A stretch of DNA of 64,000 nucleotides from positions 270,607 through 334,606 of the forward strand of contig NZ_LT622358.1 in NCBI RefSeq assembly GCF_900098925.1. The letters run 5' to 3'. Source of the stretch: Bacillus massiliglaciei. Its GTDB lineage: Bacteria > Bacillota > Bacilli > Bacillales > DSM-1321. Positions 1-10,278 of the stretch are shown piece by piece (positions within the stretch are counted from its first letter, which is position 1; every line of letters starts with the position of its first letter). Below the pieces are notes generated by a model, which was given only the letters and a program-made list of their open reading frames with translations, did no database searches and was not told where the DNA came from. The position numbers and the translations under genes were made by a program.

Positions 1-416
1 CGGAAATGTGGCGGGATATCAGCCTGCACAATAAAGAGGTTCTCCTGACTCTCATGGAACAATGGGAGCATGAAATGACGCTGTTTAAGGATATTTTGAT
101 CAGCGAAGACGGTGAAAGGATCCAGCAGTTTTTTTCAGAAGCTAAGTCTTTCAGAGATGAACTGCCCATTCATGCAAAGGGAGCTATTCCTTCTTTTTAT
201 GATCTATATATTGATATTCCGGATTATGCGGGTGTTATATCGGAAATAACAGGCTATCTGGCTGAAGAAGGAATCAGTATTACAAATATACGCATCATCG
301 AAACGCGTGAAGAAATTTATGGCGTTCTCGTAATCAGCTTTCAATCGGATATAGACCGGATGAAAGCCTCTGAATGCATTCAAAGGCATACAAACTATGA
401 AACAATTTTTGCATAA
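1..416 (+). CDS. tyrA: Prephenate dehydrogenase, C-terminal part (5' end outside window)
   Basis: This is the last ~138 codons of a gene that begins before the window; the frame is open back to base 3. The tail holds an ACT-type regulatory domain from about '[21 protein letters not shown]' through '[23 protein letters not shown]', preceded by the helical end of a dehydrogenase ('[14 protein letters not shown]', typical of Bacillus TyrA). TyrA converts prephenate to 4-hydroxyphenylpyruvate in tyrosine synthesis, and the ACT domain normally gives feedback control by the amino acid. It is followed 32 bases later by aroA, the order found in B. subtilis, so both belong to one aromatic amino acid operon. 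The family name is firm; the catalytic domain cannot be checked here. Confidence 0.9.
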   Translation, partial: EMWRDISLHNKEVLLTLMEQWEHEMTLFKDILISEDGERIQQFFSEAKSFRDELPIHAKGAIPSFYDLYIDIPDYAGVISEITGYLAEEGISITNIRIIETREEIYGVLVISFQSDIDRMKASECIQRHTNYETIFA

Positions 417-448
417 ATGTTGATTTTTTTAAAAAAGAGGATGGTTGC

Positions 449-1738
449 ATGGATACTAAAAAACTTCAGACAGACATTCAATCTCTAAAAGGGAGCATCT
501 CAATTCCAGGTGATAAATCAATCTCACACCGTTCCGTCATGTTCGGAGCATTGGCGGAAGGGGAAACGTACATTTCCAATTTCCTTCCTGGTGCAGACTG
601 TCTAAGCACCATCTCCTGTTTTCGGAAACTTGGTGTCGATATACAGCAGGAAGGCAGAAATGTGCGCGTTTACGGAAAAGGGTTTAAAGGGCTTCAGGCT
701 CCGGCCGAAACATTGGATGTAGGAAATTCAGGGACTACGATTCGCCTGATGATGGGGATATTAGCCGGACAGCCATTCAAGACAAATCTTGTCGGAGATG
801 CGTCGATTGGAAAACGTCCGATGACCAGAGTGGTAAAACCGCTTAGAGAGATGGGAGCTGAAATCAGCGGACGCAATGACGGAGAATTTACTCCTTTATC
901 TGTTCAGGGCGCTTCATTGAAGCCAATCAGTTATGAATTGCCTGTTGCCAGTGCTCAAGTGAAATCAGCGATTCTATTGGCGGGACTTCAAGCAGACGGT
1001 GAAACATCAGTGATTGAACCTGAAGCAACTCGAGATCATACAGAACGGATGATAGAGCAATTTGGCGGAACGGTTCGAAGAAATGGAAAGAAAATTACGG
1101 TAAGCGGAAATCAAATGTTAAAAGGAACAAATGTCCATGTTCCCGGAGATATTTCTTCTGCAGCTTTCTTTATGGCAGCGGCAGCTATGACTCCGGAAAG
1201 TGAAGTAATCTTGAATAATGTTGGGCTGAATCCGACAAGAAGCGGCATCATTGAGGTGATGAAAGAGATGGGGGCAGACATTCATATTGAGGATGTTCAG
1301 TCTCAAGGTGAGCCGGCCGGGCATATAACCATTCGCAGCTCTCGTTTAAAAGGTGTTACAATCGGAGGCAGACTAATTCCGCGTCTGATTGACGAAATTC
1401 CGATTATTGCTCTTCTGGCTACACAGGCAGAAGGAAAAACGGTCATTAAGGATGCGGCAGAACTGAAAGTGAAAGAAACGAATCGAATTGATACAGTTGC
1501 CGGAGAGCTGAAAAAACTCGGAGCGGACATTCAGCCTACAGATGACGGGCTGATTATCCGCGGACAGACCAAGCTTTCGGGGAGCGAGCTTCTTTCAAGC
1601 CATGGAGACCATAGAATTGGCATGATGCTTGCAATTGCAGCCCTAATTTCAAAAGGAGAGCTTGAACTCTCGCATGCAGAAGCTATCGATGTATCCTATC
1701 CTCAATTCTTTGATCATGTGAATCAATTGTTAAACTGA
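449..1738 (+). CDS. aroA: 3-phosphoshikimate 1-carboxyvinyltransferase (EPSP synthase)
   Basis: 429 residues, the normal length for EPSP synthase. It joins phosphoenolpyruvate to shikimate-3-phosphate in the shikimate pathway (cytosol). Visible family motifs are 'PGDKSISHR' near the N terminus, '[13 protein letters not shown]' near residue 90, '[15 protein letters not shown]' near 128, 'KETNRIDTV' in the C-terminal half and 'GDHRIGMML' near the end. An AAGAGGATG ribosome binding site precedes the ATG. It is the last gene of the tyrA operon here, because a strong terminator follows the stop codon by two bases. The gene is called aroE in older B. subtilis nomenclature. Confidence 0.97.
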   Translation: MDTKKLQTDIQSLKGSISIPGDKSISHRSVMFGALAEGETYISNFLPGADCLSTISCFRKLGVDIQQEGRNVRVYGKGFKGLQAPAETLDVGNSGTTIRLMMGILAGQPFKTNLVGDASIGKRPMTRVVKPLREMGAEISGRNDGEFTPLSVQGASLKPISYELPVASAQVKSAILLAGLQADGETSVIEPEATRDHTERMIEQFGGTVRRNGKKITVSGNQMLKGTNVHVPGDISSAAFFMAAAAMTPESEVILNNVGLNPTRSGIIEVMKEMGADIHIEDVQSQGEPAGHITIRSSRLKGVTIGGRLIPRLIDEIPIIALLATQAEGKTVIKDAAELKVKETNRIDTVAGELKKLGADIQPTDDGLIIRGQTKLSGSELLSSHGDHRIGMMLAIAALISKGELELSHAEAIDVSYPQFFDHVNQLLN

Positions 1739-1740
1739 CT

Positions 1741-1777
1741 AAAAAGCTTGCGGCCTATTCGGCCGCAAGCTTTTTTT
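1741..1777 (+). terminator. Rho-independent terminator after aroA
   Basis: A 12-bp GC-rich stem (AAGCTTGCGGCC / GGCCGCAAGCTT) with a 5-base loop is followed by a run of seven T. It closes the tyrA-aroA operon. Confidence 0.93.
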
Positions 1778-1876
1778 GAGAGTTAAAAATTCATTGTATA
1801 TCCGACTAACCGGCTATTTCCTTTTTTGCTATTTTTTCATTCTGCCAGATCGTCCCGCCTTTAATAAATTTAAAAA

Positions 1877-1891
1877 TAAATTCAGACAATT
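1877..1891 (+). promoter_or_regulatory. CodY-box-like site upstream of ilvD
   Basis: TAAATTCAGACAATT matches the CodY consensus AATTTTCWGAAAATT at 11 of 15 positions and is embedded in the palindrome AAATT-cagac-AATTT. It lies about 100 bases before the ilvD start in an AT-rich 200-base gap. CodY represses branched-chain amino acid genes, including ilvD, in B. subtilis, which makes the match plausible. The region is AT-rich, so a chance match is possible. Confidence 0.4.
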
Positions 1892-1988
1892 TAGTTAAAA
1901 GGTACAATAACAATTAGAATAATGTTACAATATTGAAAAGTTAGAATTTTATAATCATCATAGTGAGATCTAGATGGAGGGGTTTATT

Positions 1989-3665
1989 TTGGCAGATTTA
2001 CGCAGTAATATGATAAAACAAGGATTTGACCGGGCGCCGCATAGAAGCTTGCTTCGTGCTGCCGGGGTAAAGGAAGAAGATTTTAATAAGCCGTTTATCG
2101 CTGTTGTCAATTCATACATTGATATTGTTCCGGGACATGTTCACTTACAAGAGTTTGGAAAGATTGTTAAAGAAGCAATCCGTGAAGCCGGGGGCGTTCC
2201 GTTTGAAATGAACACAATAGGGGTAGATGACGGGATTGCAATGGGGCATATTGGGATGCGCTACTCATTGCCAAGCCGTGAAATTATTGCTGATTCTGTA
2301 GAAACGGTTGTATCGGCACACTGGTTTGACGGGATGGTCTGTATCCCAAACTGTGACAAAATTACACCGGGGATGATGATGGCAGCTATGCGCTTGAATA
2401 TTCCTACAGTTTTTGTCAGCGGCGGTCCGATGGCTGCCGGCAGGACAAAAGATGGCCGCAAAATTTCCCTTTCTTCTGTATTTGAGGGAGTGGGTGCTTA
2501 TCAGTCAGGAAATCTTGATGGAGAAGGCCTTTTGGAACTTGAACAATTTGGCTGTCCGACATGCGGATCGTGTTCTGGAATGTTTACGGCAAATTCGATG
2601 AACTGTTTGGCGGAAGCACTTGGATTGGCTCTTCCGGGGAATGGAACCATTTTGGCAGTGGCACCGGAGCGTAAAGAATTTGTCAGACGCTCAGCTGCTC
2701 AATTGATGAAATTAATTGACTTGGATTTAAAGCCGCGTGACATTGTAACAGAGAAAGCGATTGATAATGCATTTGCCCTTGATATGGCACTTGGAGGTTC
2801 AACCAATACCGTTTTACATACACTCGCACTGGCAAATGAAGCAGGTATAGACTATCCGCTTTCACGAATCAATGAAGTCGCAGCGCGTGTGCCGCATCTT
2901 TCCAAGCTTGCGCCGGCATCTGATGTTCATATTGAAGATTTACATGAAGCAGGGGGAGTATCTGCCGCATTAAACGAATTATCCAAAAAAGAGGGAGCTC
3001 TCCACCTTGATGTCATGACAGTGACTGGAAAAACACTTGGTGAAAATATTGCCGGCTGTGACGTGAAAGACAGCAATGTCATTCATTCGATTGACCAGCC
3101 TTTCTCAGAGAAAGGCGGACTTGCTGTTTTATTTGGCAACCTTGCTCCGGATGGTGCCATTATCAAAACGGGAGGGGTCCAGGACGGAATTACCAGACAT
3201 GAAGGACCTGCAATCGTTTTTGACTCACAAGAGGATGCTTTAGCAGGCATTGCCGGCGGGCAGATTAAAGAAGGGCATGTTGTCATCATTCGATATGAGG
3301 GACCAAAGGGCGGGCCGGGCATGCCGGAAATGCTGGCACCGACTTCCCAAATTGTCGGAATGGGGTTAGGAGCAAAAGTAGCTCTTGTGACAGACGGACG
3401 TTTTTCCGGTGCCTCCCGCGGTCTGTCAATCGGCCATGTTTCACCGGAAGCAGCAGAAGGCGGACCGATTGCCTTTGTTCAGAACGGTGATCATATTGTC
3501 ATTGATATTGAAGAGCGTACAATCGATGTAAAGGTTTCTGAAGAAGAATGGGAGCAACGGAAAGCCAGTTGGAAAGGTTTCGAGCCAAAAATCAAAACAG
3601 GCTATTTAGCCCGTTACTCCAAGCTTGTTACTTCAGCCAGCACTGGCGGCATTATGAAAATCTAA
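1989..3665 (+). CDS. ilvD: Dihydroxy-acid dehydratase
   Basis: About 558 residues. It dehydrates 2,3-dihydroxy acids to 2-oxo acids in valine, isoleucine and pantothenate precursor synthesis. Iron-sulfur and metal motifs are visible: '[10 protein letters not shown]', '[18 protein letters not shown]', and the C-terminal 'GGPGMPEM' and '[20 protein letters not shown]'. An ATG at 1974 is in frame, but its bases are part of the GGAGGGG ribosome binding site. The TTG at 1989, six bases after that site, gives the usual N terminus [12 protein letters not shown] and is preferred. The gene stands alone between aroA and ypiA, where B. subtilis has no ilvD; it has its own upstream gap and its own terminator. 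It could feed panB, 14 kb downstream, with ketoisovalerate. Confidence 0.95.
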   Translation: MADLRSNMIKQGFDRAPHRSLLRAAGVKEEDFNKPFIAVVNSYIDIVPGHVHLQEFGKIVKEAIREAGGVPFEMNTIGVDDGIAMGHIGMRYSLPSREIIADSVETVVSAHWFDGMVCIPNCDKITPGMMMAAMRLNIPTVFVSGGPMAAGRTKDGRKISLSSVFEGVGAYQSGNLDGEGLLELEQFGCPTCGSCSGMFTANSMNCLAEALGLALPGNGTILAVAPERKEFVRRSAAQLMKLIDLDLKPRDIVTEKAIDNAFALDMALGGSTNTVLHTLALANEAGIDYPLSRINEVAARVPHLSKLAPASDVHIEDLHEAGGVSAALNELSKKEGALHLDVMTVTGKTLGENIAGCDVKDSNVIHSIDQPFSEKGGLAVLFGNLAPDGAIIKTGGVQDGITRHEGPAIVFDSQEDALAGIAGGQIKEGHVVIIRYEGPKGGPGMPEMLAPTSQIVGMGLGAKVALVTDGRFSGASRGLSIGHVSPEAAEGGPIAFVQNGDHIVIDIEERTIDVKVSEEEWEQRKASWKGFEPKIKTGYLARYSKLVTSASTGGIMKI

Positions 3666-3683
3666 ATGCATTTATTATTAATG

Positions 3684-3730
3684 AACAGACCCGTAAAAAG
3701 TTTCAGAGACTTTTTATGGGTCTGTTTTAT
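3684..3730 (+). terminator. Terminator after ilvD
   Basis: A 16-bp stem with one G-T pair (AACAGACCCGTAAAAAG / CTTTTTATGGGTCTGTT) and a 9-base loop is followed by TTTTATATTTAT. It makes ilvD monocistronic. Confidence 0.85.
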
Positions 3731-3996
3731 ATTTATACATAAAATTTAGAATGTGAGAATGGAAAATCTATTTGACGTAATCCTTAGTATGGAAAAAGGA
3801 GATTGCCCCATGGATAGAGAATAAATGAAGTAACCTCTTTTTCCCTAGGCTTTCGGATGCATTTTTGGAAAAGAGGGAGGGTTATATGATAAACTGTTAC
3901 TTGGTCTTACAGAACATCTGTATGAAAAATGAATGGTCTCTTTGAAGTTTTAGTAAGAGATAAAATCTAATCGGGAGACATAGGAAGGGATTCAAC

Positions 3997-5259
3997 ATGA
4001 ATACTGTAGAAAAAGTGATCCGGCTTTTAAAAAAAGGAGAATTAACAGAAGCTAAGGAGCATATAAATCGAATAAAATCCTCTGAATCGGCAGAAGATAC
4101 TTTGCTGCTTGCTGAGGAATTAATGCAATTAGGATTCTTGTCCGAGGCGAAGGAATTATTGGAACATTTGCTGACCGTTTACCCTGGGGAAGGAGAATTG
4201 ATCATTTCAATGGCTGAAATCCTGATTGATATGGATCAGGAGGATGAAGCGATTCTGATGCTGGAAAATATCAGTGAAGAAGATGATTTATACCCCAGTG
4301 CCTTGCTGCTTGAAGCAGATTTGTACCAAATGCAGGGGATGGGAGAAGTCAGTGAGCGGAAACTGCTGCATGCCAAAGAACTGCTGCCCGATGAAGTCAT
4401 TATTGACTTTGCGTTGGGAGAACTGTATTACCAGCAAGGAAAGGACCAGCTGGCCATTTCCCATTACATAAAGGTATTGGAACAGACAGAGGAAATTGGC
4501 GGAACAAATGTGAACCTGCGCCTGGCGGAAGCATTGAGCGGTTCAGGAAAGTTTGAAGAAGCACTTCCGTATTTTGATAAAGCGATGAATGAATCAGTTG
4601 ACATGAATACGTTATTTGAATATGCCTTTACGGCTTATCAGGCAGGCATGCACAAAACGGCCATCGAGAAATTTACAGAGTTAAAGGAAATGGATTATGA
4701 ATACCATTCTCTGTATCTATATCTTGCCCGTTCTTATGAGGCGCTGGAAGATCTGGATGCAGCCCTAAGAACAGTCAAAGAAGGAATAAAAGCAGATGAA
4801 TTTAATAAAGAGCTTTATTTCTTCGGCGGAAAAGCTGCCCTGAAAAACGGACAAGATGAATTGGCTGAAGAATTCTTTCGGGAGGCACTTGCTATCGATC
4901 CGGGCTATCTGGAAGCCGGCATTACGCTTATGAAATTCTATCTCCATCATGAACGGTATGAAGATGTGCTGGATTGCATTTCTGAAATGAAACGATATGG
5001 AGAAGAAGATCCACAATTTGCCTGGCTGTCTGCTGTCAGTCTGCAAAATCTGGAACAATATGAAGAGGCATTAAATCACTATCAGCAAGCATATAATTCT
5101 TTTAAAGAAAATCAAGATTTTCTTGAAGATTACGGATTCTTTTTAATGGAAGAAGGAGACCGACCGGCCTCTATCGAAATATTTACTAAGCTTCTCGAGC
5201 AAAATCCTGCAAACGATGAGTATGAAATGATACTGGAGCGTTTGACCGACAATAATTAA
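3997..5259 (+). CDS. ypiA: TPR-repeat protein YpiA
   Basis: 420 residues, acidic, and almost entirely helical tetratricopeptide-like repeats. Repeat signatures such as '[22 protein letters not shown]', '[13 protein letters not shown]' and '[17 protein letters not shown]' recur about every 34 residues. No catalytic motif, signal peptide or membrane segment is visible, so it is probably a cytosolic scaffold. Family knowledge stops at 'TPR protein YpiA', the gene that precedes ypiB and ypiF in Bacillus. A GGAAGGG ribosome binding site precedes the ATG. The 255 bases upstream hold no gene. Confidence 0.88.
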   Translation: MNTVEKVIRLLKKGELTEAKEHINRIKSSESAEDTLLLAEELMQLGFLSEAKELLEHLLTVYPGEGELIISMAEILIDMDQEDEAILMLENISEEDDLYPSALLLEADLYQMQGMGEVSERKLLHAKELLPDEVIIDFALGELYYQQGKDQLAISHYIKVLEQTEEIGGTNVNLRLAEALSGSGKFEEALPYFDKAMNESVDMNTLFEYAFTAYQAGMHKTAIEKFTELKEMDYEYHSLYLYLARSYEALEDLDAALRTVKEGIKADEFNKELYFFGGKAALKNGQDELAEEFFREALAIDPGYLEAGITLMKFYLHHERYEDVLDCISEMKRYGEEDPQFAWLSAVSLQNLEQYEEALNHYQQAYNSFKENQDFLEDYGFFLMEEGDRPASIEIFTKLLEQNPANDEYEMILERLTDNN

Positions 5260-5312
5260 CAAGCAACAAGCCTGAATTTAAAATAATATCTATACAGAGG
5301 AGGGAATTCATA

Positions 5313-5858
5313 ATGGCTGCCCCTGTATCTGTGAACGAAAAAAAGGATTTTATCCGATGGTTCCTAAATCATTATCAGTTGAAACGCAGAGAATGTGTAT
5401 GGATTCTAAATTATCTGATGAGTCATGACCAGCTGATGAAAAAAGTCCATTTTGTCGAGAATGCCCAGTTTTGCCCGCGGGGATTAATCATGTCTACCCA
5501 TTGCGTGGATGAAGTTCCATTTAGGTTTTATAAGTCCAACATCATGACAACAGATGCTGAAAAGTCTTTTCATGATATCCGGCTGAACCGGGATGAAGAC
5601 ATTTATATCCAGCTTAATTTCAAATCTGCCTACTCCTCACATCAGTATGCAGCTGTGCTGGAAGATAATCCATTCATGCCAAAGTCAGCGGAGGCGAATG
5701 AAAAAGACCGGCTGCTTGTTGAACAGTTTCTTGAAAAAAGCCTGATGTATTTTCAAAGAGACCGGCTGCTGAAACTGATTGATGAAGCACTTGATCAGCA
5801 TGATGAAGAGACATTTAAAAGGCTGACAGAGGAACTTAATCAATTAAAAGTCCGTTAA
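5313..5858 (+). CDS. ypiB: YpiB, UPF0302 family protein
   Basis: 181 residues, 53 bases after ypiA, with an AGAGGAGGG ribosome binding site. It is recognised as YpiB/UPF0302 from its length, position and the segment '[25 protein letters not shown]'. The C terminus is a charged helix of about 40 residues ('[23 protein letters not shown]'). It has no membrane segment and no known enzymatic motif. Its function is unknown. It is probably cotranscribed with ypiA, since no terminator separates them and one follows it. Confidence 0.87.
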   Translation: MAAPVSVNEKKDFIRWFLNHYQLKRRECVWILNYLMSHDQLMKKVHFVENAQFCPRGLIMSTHCVDEVPFRFYKSNIMTTDAEKSFHDIRLNRDEDIYIQLNFKSAYSSHQYAAVLEDNPFMPKSAEANEKDRLLVEQFLEKSLMYFQRDRLLKLIDEALDQHDEETFKRLTEELNQLKVR

Positions 5859-5919
5859 GCTTTGGTTAGAGAAAACTTATATAAAATGGCAGTTATGGCA
5901 GACTGTTCCAGTATGCTGA

Positions 5920-5952
5920 TGAAACCTTTCCTAGTTGGGAAGGTTTTTTTCC
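5920..5952 (+). terminator. Terminator after ypiB
   Basis: The stem AAACCTTTCC / GGGAAGGTTT with a short loop (TAGTT) is followed by seven T. Confidence 0.8.
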
Positions 5953-6053
5953 TGTTTTTGGATTTTTAGCTATAGGAAAGGATTCGAAAATAGATTACAA
6001 TGGATGCAGGACAGTAAAAAAAATAGAGTGGATGGAAGAATGGAGGCGGTCAA

Positions 6054-6512
6054 ATGAGGTGGATCTCAAAAGAACTGGATCAGTATCTTCAGGCAAAGGA
6101 ATATGTGGATACGGCACTCCTTCCGCTCCTCCCGATATCTTTTGGGCCAGAGATGCGGCAGTCTGGAATAGTGCATGAATATATATCTTTCGTTTCTCTG
6201 GAACTGGAGAAGCAATTTAAAGGAAGGGTTCTGCTGATTCCGCCTTTTCATTATTTGCAAGCGGACAGCGGAAAGTCAAAAACGCTTAAGCTATTGAGGA
6301 AAGAACTTGAAGAACAGGGGATTAAACACGTATATTACCTGACGGCGGACAGCGTATGGAAGGGCGTGGAGGAGACTCTCGACGGCGAGCTGATATGGAT
6401 CCCAGCGTTCTCTTTAAACGGAATGGAAGCGCTTCAAATAAAGGGAGTGATTGGAGAACAGGTCCGTCAAATCTCCGAATTGTTTTCAATGAAGTGGAAA
6501 AATAGTAATTAA
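6054..6512 (+). CDS. ypiF: YpiF, DUF2487 family protein
   Basis: 152 residues with a GGAGGCGG ribosome binding site. The sequence ('MRWISKELDQYLQAKEYVDTALLPLLPISF', 'GRVLLIPPFHYL') and its position just before qcrA match YpiF of Bacillus, a family of unknown function. It looks like a soluble alpha/beta protein; no active-site signature is visible. A good sigma-A promoter lies between it and qcrA, so the qcr genes need not depend on ypiF transcription. Confidence 0.85.
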   Translation: MRWISKELDQYLQAKEYVDTALLPLLPISFGPEMRQSGIVHEYISFVSLELEKQFKGRVLLIPPFHYLQADSGKSKTLKLLRKELEEQGIKHVYYLTADSVWKGVEETLDGELIWIPAFSLNGMEALQIKGVIGEQVRQISELFSMKWKNSN

Positions 6513-6566
6513 GTTCCATTTTAGTTATTATTATTTATAATTGGTTCCTTTTAGGAGCTGCTTATA

Positions 6567-6595
6567 TTGACCTTGCCATATTATTGAGATATTAT
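6567..6595 (+). promoter_or_regulatory. Sigma-A promoter of qcrABC
   Basis: TTGACC (6567-6572), a 17-base spacer and TATTAT (6590-6595). It lies about 80 bases before qcrA and would give a leader of roughly 70 bases. Confidence 0.75.
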
Positions 6596-6673
6596 GGAAA
6601 TGTCTTAGTTTTATAGTGTTGCTTAATTATGTATCATCAGGACTAAAGAGCAGTGATAGAGGGGGGAAATTGC

Positions 6674-7180
6674 ATGGGTAAGCGTAACGTTTCTCGACGT
6701 CAATTCCTGAACTATACACTCACTGGAGTTGGCGGTTTTATGGCAGCAGGGATGCTGATGCCGATGGTCAGATTTGCGGTCGATCCGGTAATGAAGGCCG
6801 GAGGAGCGGGGGATTTTATTGCAACCGGCGTAAAGGTCAATGAGCTGACAAAAGAACCGAAACGTGTTGATTTTACCTTCAAGCAGGTTGACGGCTGGTA
6901 TGAATCTGAAGAAACAAATACTGCCTGGGTTTATAAGACTGATGACGGCAAGATTGTGGCGCTGTCACCGATTTGTAAACACTTAGGCTGTACAGTTGAC
7001 TGGAATACGGACAAGCAAAACCCGAATCAATTCTTCTGCCCGTGCCATTATGGCAGATATACGAAGGATGGGGTCAATGTTCCAGGGACGCCGCCAGTTT
7101 CACCGCTTGATATTTTTGAAACTCAGGAAAAAGACGGAATTCTCTATTTGGGTCAAAAAAAACCGCATGAGGAGGCGTAA
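6674..7180 (+). CDS. qcrA: Menaquinol:cytochrome c reductase Rieske iron-sulfur subunit
   Basis: 168 residues. It carries the 2Fe-2S centre of the bc-type complex that passes electrons from menaquinol to cytochrome c on the outer membrane face. Rieske ligand boxes are 'CKHLGC' and 'CPCHYGRY'. The N terminus 'RRQFLNYTLTGVGGFMAAGMLMPM' is a twin-arginine-type membrane anchor, and B. subtilis QcrA is a known Tat substrate. An upstream in-frame start at 6653 is not used: the GAGGGGGG ribosome binding site points to the ATG at 6674. qcrB starts two bases after the stop. Confidence 0.96.
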   Translation: MGKRNVSRRQFLNYTLTGVGGFMAAGMLMPMVRFAVDPVMKAGGAGDFIATGVKVNELTKEPKRVDFTFKQVDGWYESEETNTAWVYKTDDGKIVALSPICKHLGCTVDWNTDKQNPNQFFCPCHYGRYTKDGVNVPGTPPVSPLDIFETQEKDGILYLGQKKPHEEA

Positions 7181-7182
7181 AA

Positions 7183-7857
7183 ATGCTTAATAAGATCTAT
7201 GACTGGGTTGATGAGCGTTTAGATATTACGCCGCTGTGGAGGGATATCGCTGACCATGAGGTTCCGGAACATGTTAACCCTGCACATCATTTTTCTGCCT
7301 TTGTCTATTGTTTCGGCGGACTGACCTTCTTTATTACGGTCATCCAAATCCTCTCAGGCATGTTCCTGACTATGTATTATGTTCCGGATATTAAAAACGC
7401 TTGGGAATCTGTGTATTATCTGCAAAATGAAGTGGCATTCGGACAAATCGTCCGCGGAATGCACCATTGGGGAGCAAGCTTGGTCATTGTTATGATGTTT
7501 TTACATACCCTGCGCGTGTTCTTCCAAGGGGCCTACAAGAAGCCCCGCGAATTAAACTGGATTGTCGGAGTGCTTATTTTCTTTATTATGCTGGCACTGG
7601 GCTTGACAGGTTATTTGCTTCCTTGGGATATGAAAGCGCTATTTGCTACAAAAGTTACCTTAACCATCGTAGAATCGGTTCCTTTAATAGGACCGGCCCT
7701 AAAGACGTTAATCGCAGGGGACCCTACTATCGTTGGAGCGCAGACATTAACACGTTTCTTTGCCATCCATGTGTTTTTTCTTCCTGCAGCACTCCTTGGA
7801 CTGATTGCGGCTCACTTCTTAATGATCCGTAAACAGGGTATTTCCGGTCCGCTGTAA
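7183..7857 (+). CDS. qcrB: Menaquinol:cytochrome c reductase cytochrome b subunit
   Basis: 224 residues, the length of a b6-type cytochrome b half. Four membrane helices are visible, with haem histidines in the 'GMHHWGASLVIVMMFLHTLRV' helix and the 'FFAIHVFFLPAALLGLIAAHFLMI' helix. The conserved 'GAYKKPRELNW' and 'LTGYLLPWDMKA' loops are present. It binds the haems that oxidise menaquinol. It is the middle gene of qcrABC; its GAGGAGG ribosome binding site lies in the end of qcrA. Confidence 0.96.
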   Translation: MLNKIYDWVDERLDITPLWRDIADHEVPEHVNPAHHFSAFVYCFGGLTFFITVIQILSGMFLTMYYVPDIKNAWESVYYLQNEVAFGQIVRGMHHWGASLVIVMMFLHTLRVFFQGAYKKPRELNWIVGVLIFFIMLALGLTGYLLPWDMKALFATKVTLTIVESVPLIGPALKTLIAGDPTIVGAQTLTRFFAIHVFFLPAALLGLIAAHFLMIRKQGISGPL

Positions 7858-7916
7858 TACGAAATATCAGCCATGGAAAAACCAAAAAAGATTTCATTAA
7901 GAAGGGGGATTGCCCA

Positions 7917-8684
7917 ATGCATCGTGGGAAAGGGATGAAGTTTGTCGGAGATTCACGTATCTCTGCTGATCGTAAACCGAATATTCCGAAAGATTATTCG
8001 GAATATCCGGGAAAAACGGAAGCCTTCTGGCCGAACTTTCTTTTAAAGGAGTGGATGGTCGGAGCCGTTTTTCTAATCGGGTACCTATGCCTGACAGTCG
8101 CTCATCCTTCGCCGTTGGAGAGAATAGCGGATCCGACTGATACAGCGTATGTTCCTCTTCCGGATTGGTATTTCCTGTTTCTCTATCAATTATTGAAATA
8201 CACGTATGCTTCCGGCCCGTACAATATTATAGGTTCGATGATCATTCCGGGCCTTGCCTTCGGTTCGCTCCTGCTGGCTCCTTTCATTGACAGAGGACCT
8301 GAACGGCGGCCTGCCAAGCGTCCGTTCACCATCGGCTTTATGTTGCTGGCTGTTGCGAGTATCTTTTATCTTACTTGGGAATCGGCTGCCCATCACGATT
8401 GGGAGGCATCGAAGAAGCAGGGGGCTATCGTAGAAGGGGCGGAAATTGATAAAGAGAGTGAAGGGTATCAGCTTGTAAAAGATAATACTTGTATCAGCTG
8501 TCATGGTGCTGAGCTGACGGGCAGTGCCACCGCGCCTTCACTGATTGATACAGGATTAAGCCCTGAGGAAATCTCTAAGATTGCTGTAGAAGGAAAAGGA
8601 GCAATGCCTGCGGGTGTCTTTAAAGGAAATGATGAAGAACTGGAAACACTCGCTAAATATATATCTGAATTAAAATCAGAATAA
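7917..8684 (+). CDS. qcrC: Menaquinol:cytochrome c reductase cytochrome b/c subunit
   Basis: 255 residues, a fusion characteristic of Bacillus. The N-terminal part is like subunit IV, with three membrane helices and 'PLPDWYFLFLYQLLKY'. The C-terminal part is a small cytochrome c with haem site 'CISCH' near residue 193 and an axial methionine candidate in 'GAMPAGVF'. The c domain lies outside the cell and receives electrons from the Rieske centre. The AAGGGGG ribosome binding site is well placed. The operon ends with a terminator two bases after the stop. Confidence 0.95.
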   Translation: MHRGKGMKFVGDSRISADRKPNIPKDYSEYPGKTEAFWPNFLLKEWMVGAVFLIGYLCLTVAHPSPLERIADPTDTAYVPLPDWYFLFLYQLLKYTYASGPYNIIGSMIIPGLAFGSLLLAPFIDRGPERRPAKRPFTIGFMLLAVASIFYLTWESAAHHDWEASKKQGAIVEGAEIDKESEGYQLVKDNTCISCHGAELTGSATAPSLIDTGLSPEEISKIAVEGKGAMPAGVFKGNDEELETLAKYISELKSE

Positions 8685-8685
8685 A

Positions 8686-8726
8686 CAGAAAAACTGACAG
8701 CTGTTCTGGCTGTCAGTTTTTCTGTG
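8686..8726 (+). terminator. Terminator after qcrC
   Basis: A near-perfect 15-bp stem (CAGAAAAACTGACAG / CTGTCAGTTTTTCTG) with a 9-base loop. The T-rich arm supplies the U tract. Confidence 0.88.
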
Positions 8727-8816
8727 GCTTGAATGATTTCCTGCAAGCCAATTTAAGGTATGATAGACATAGAAGGTAAACTGGAAATCTAACCTGAAAG
8801 AAAAAGAGGGAAGAAC

Positions 8817-9407
8817 ATGAACATGATTTATGCTTTGCTTGCCAGCAGGCAGGTACTATGGATGCTTTTTGTCATCAATGTAATCGGCACAATTTATGGG
8901 TATTATTGGTACGGCTATCAATTAGCTGAAACCCCTGCTGTCTTTCTGGCCTTTGTACCGGACAGCCCGACTGCCAGTCTGTTTTTTGTTTTTGTATTAA
9001 CGGGTTTTTTATTAAGGAAAAATTGGGGGCTGATGCAGGCACTTGCGGTAACGTCCTTATTTAAATATGGAATCTGGGCGGTGGTCATGAATTTGCTGAC
9101 GCTGCAAGAAATTGGTTCATTGCCTTGGCAAGGCTACATGCTGATTGCTTCACATTTGGGCATGGCTGTTCAAGGACTTTTATATGCACCTTTCTATAGA
9201 ATAAAAAGCTGGCATCTCGCTGCAGCGGCTATTTTGATTGTACATAACGACATCATTGATTACGTATTTGATATGATGCCTCGTTACGGAGATTTAATGA
9301 AATACATAGATCAAATTGGATATTTTACATTTTGGCTTAGCATTCTTTCCATCTTTATTGCCTGGTATGTTGGCTATCGAAAGAATCGCCTGGTGCTTGA
9401 CCTGTAA
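8817..9407 (+). CDS. ypjA: YpjA, DUF1405 membrane protein
   Basis: 196 residues, about six membrane helices. Sequence 'WMLFVINVIGTIYGYYWYGYQL' and the location between qcrC and ypjB identify it as YpjA, DUF1405. The family has no established function. It starts after the qcr terminator with ribosome binding site AAGAGGGAAG, so it is a separate transcription unit, possibly with ypjB. Confidence 0.87.
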   Translation: MNMIYALLASRQVLWMLFVINVIGTIYGYYWYGYQLAETPAVFLAFVPDSPTASLFFVFVLTGFLLRKNWGLMQALAVTSLFKYGIWAVVMNLLTLQEIGSLPWQGYMLIASHLGMAVQGLLYAPFYRIKSWHLAAAAILIVHNDIIDYVFDMMPRYGDLMKYIDQIGYFTFWLSILSIFIAWYVGYRKNRLVLDL

Positions 9408-9480
9408 TTAAATTGTCAGAAGAAGGTCTACTCGGTTAGGGTCTCTCATATCGTTAAGTAAGACGAGGAGGGACAAGAGG

Positions 9481-10278
9481 ATGGTAAAAAAATGTTTATT
9501 GCTCATTATTCTTTTATTATTCATTGGAGCAGAAACCCCTGTCTATGCCAACACCTCTTCAGGATTAGTAAAACTTGACGAGATTTCGGACAAAGCACTT
9601 GAAATGGCTAAGCTGAAGCGCTATGACGATTCAGAAAAAATGCTGAAATACTTTTCTTTGCTATTCTTGGAAATTAAGGCTGATCATACAGCCATGAATA
9701 TGGACGAGTTAAGAATTATATCTGCTGCCCATCAGGAAGCGCTGGATGCAGTAGCAGATACAGCCCGTCCGGATACGGAGAAAATCAATGCGGTAACTAA
9801 ATTCAGGCTGGCCGTGGATGCACTCGAATCATCGCACCAGCCTTTATGGACGGAAATGGAAGACCGGATGATGGCAGCTTTCAATCAGACAGAAGATGCG
9901 CTTCAGAAAAAAGACACGGAAGAATTACAGACCTCCCTTTCAGATCTTCTCAATCAATATGAACTGATTTATCCAAGCTTAAAGGTGGATCTCTCAAAAG
10001 AAACGATTCAGCAGCTTGATACAAGAATCCAGTTCCTTCATAAATATCGGCCTCAGCTAATGGATGATAAAAACGGTCAGAAAGAAATGGCCCAATTGCA
10101 TTCAGATTTTCAGGTGATTTTTGATGAGATGGGGAAAGATGAAACAGATCCTTCACTTTGGTGGGTGATAATATCGACAGGAAGTATTATCATCATGACA
10201 CTTTCTTATGTCGGATGGAGAAAATATAATGGGGACCAGAGGAAGGACGGCCGGGCAAGAAAGGGCAGTGACCGGTGA
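9481..10278 (+). CDS. ypjB: Sporulation protein YpjB
   Basis: 265 residues. An N-terminal signal peptide ('KKCLLLIILLLFIGAETPVYA') and a C-terminal membrane helix ('SLWWVIISTGSIIIMTLSYVGW') followed by a basic tail place the helical middle part outside the cytoplasm. Length, topology and synteny match YpjB, a sporulation-expressed protein of Bacillus whose biochemical role is unknown. The GAGGAGGGA ribosome binding site is strong. No enzyme motif is visible. Confidence 0.82.
   Translation: MVKKCLLLIILLLFIGAETPVYANTSSGLVKLDEISDKALEMAKLKRYDDSEKMLKYFSLLFLEIKADHTAMNMDELRIISAAHQEALDAVADTARPDTEKINAVTKFRLAVDALESSHQPLWTEMEDRMMAAFNQTEDALQKKDTEELQTSLSDLLNQYELIYPSLKVDLSKETIQQLDTRIQFLHKYRPQLMDDKNGQKEMAQLHSDFQVIFDEMGKDETDPSLWWVIISTGSIIIMTLSYVGWRKYNGDQRKDGRARKGSDR

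Noticed and set aside
3832-3880. Hairpin CCTCTTTTTCC ... GGAAAAGAGG before ypiA
   Set aside because: No T run follows on either strand and no gene ends nearby; kept only as a possible structure.
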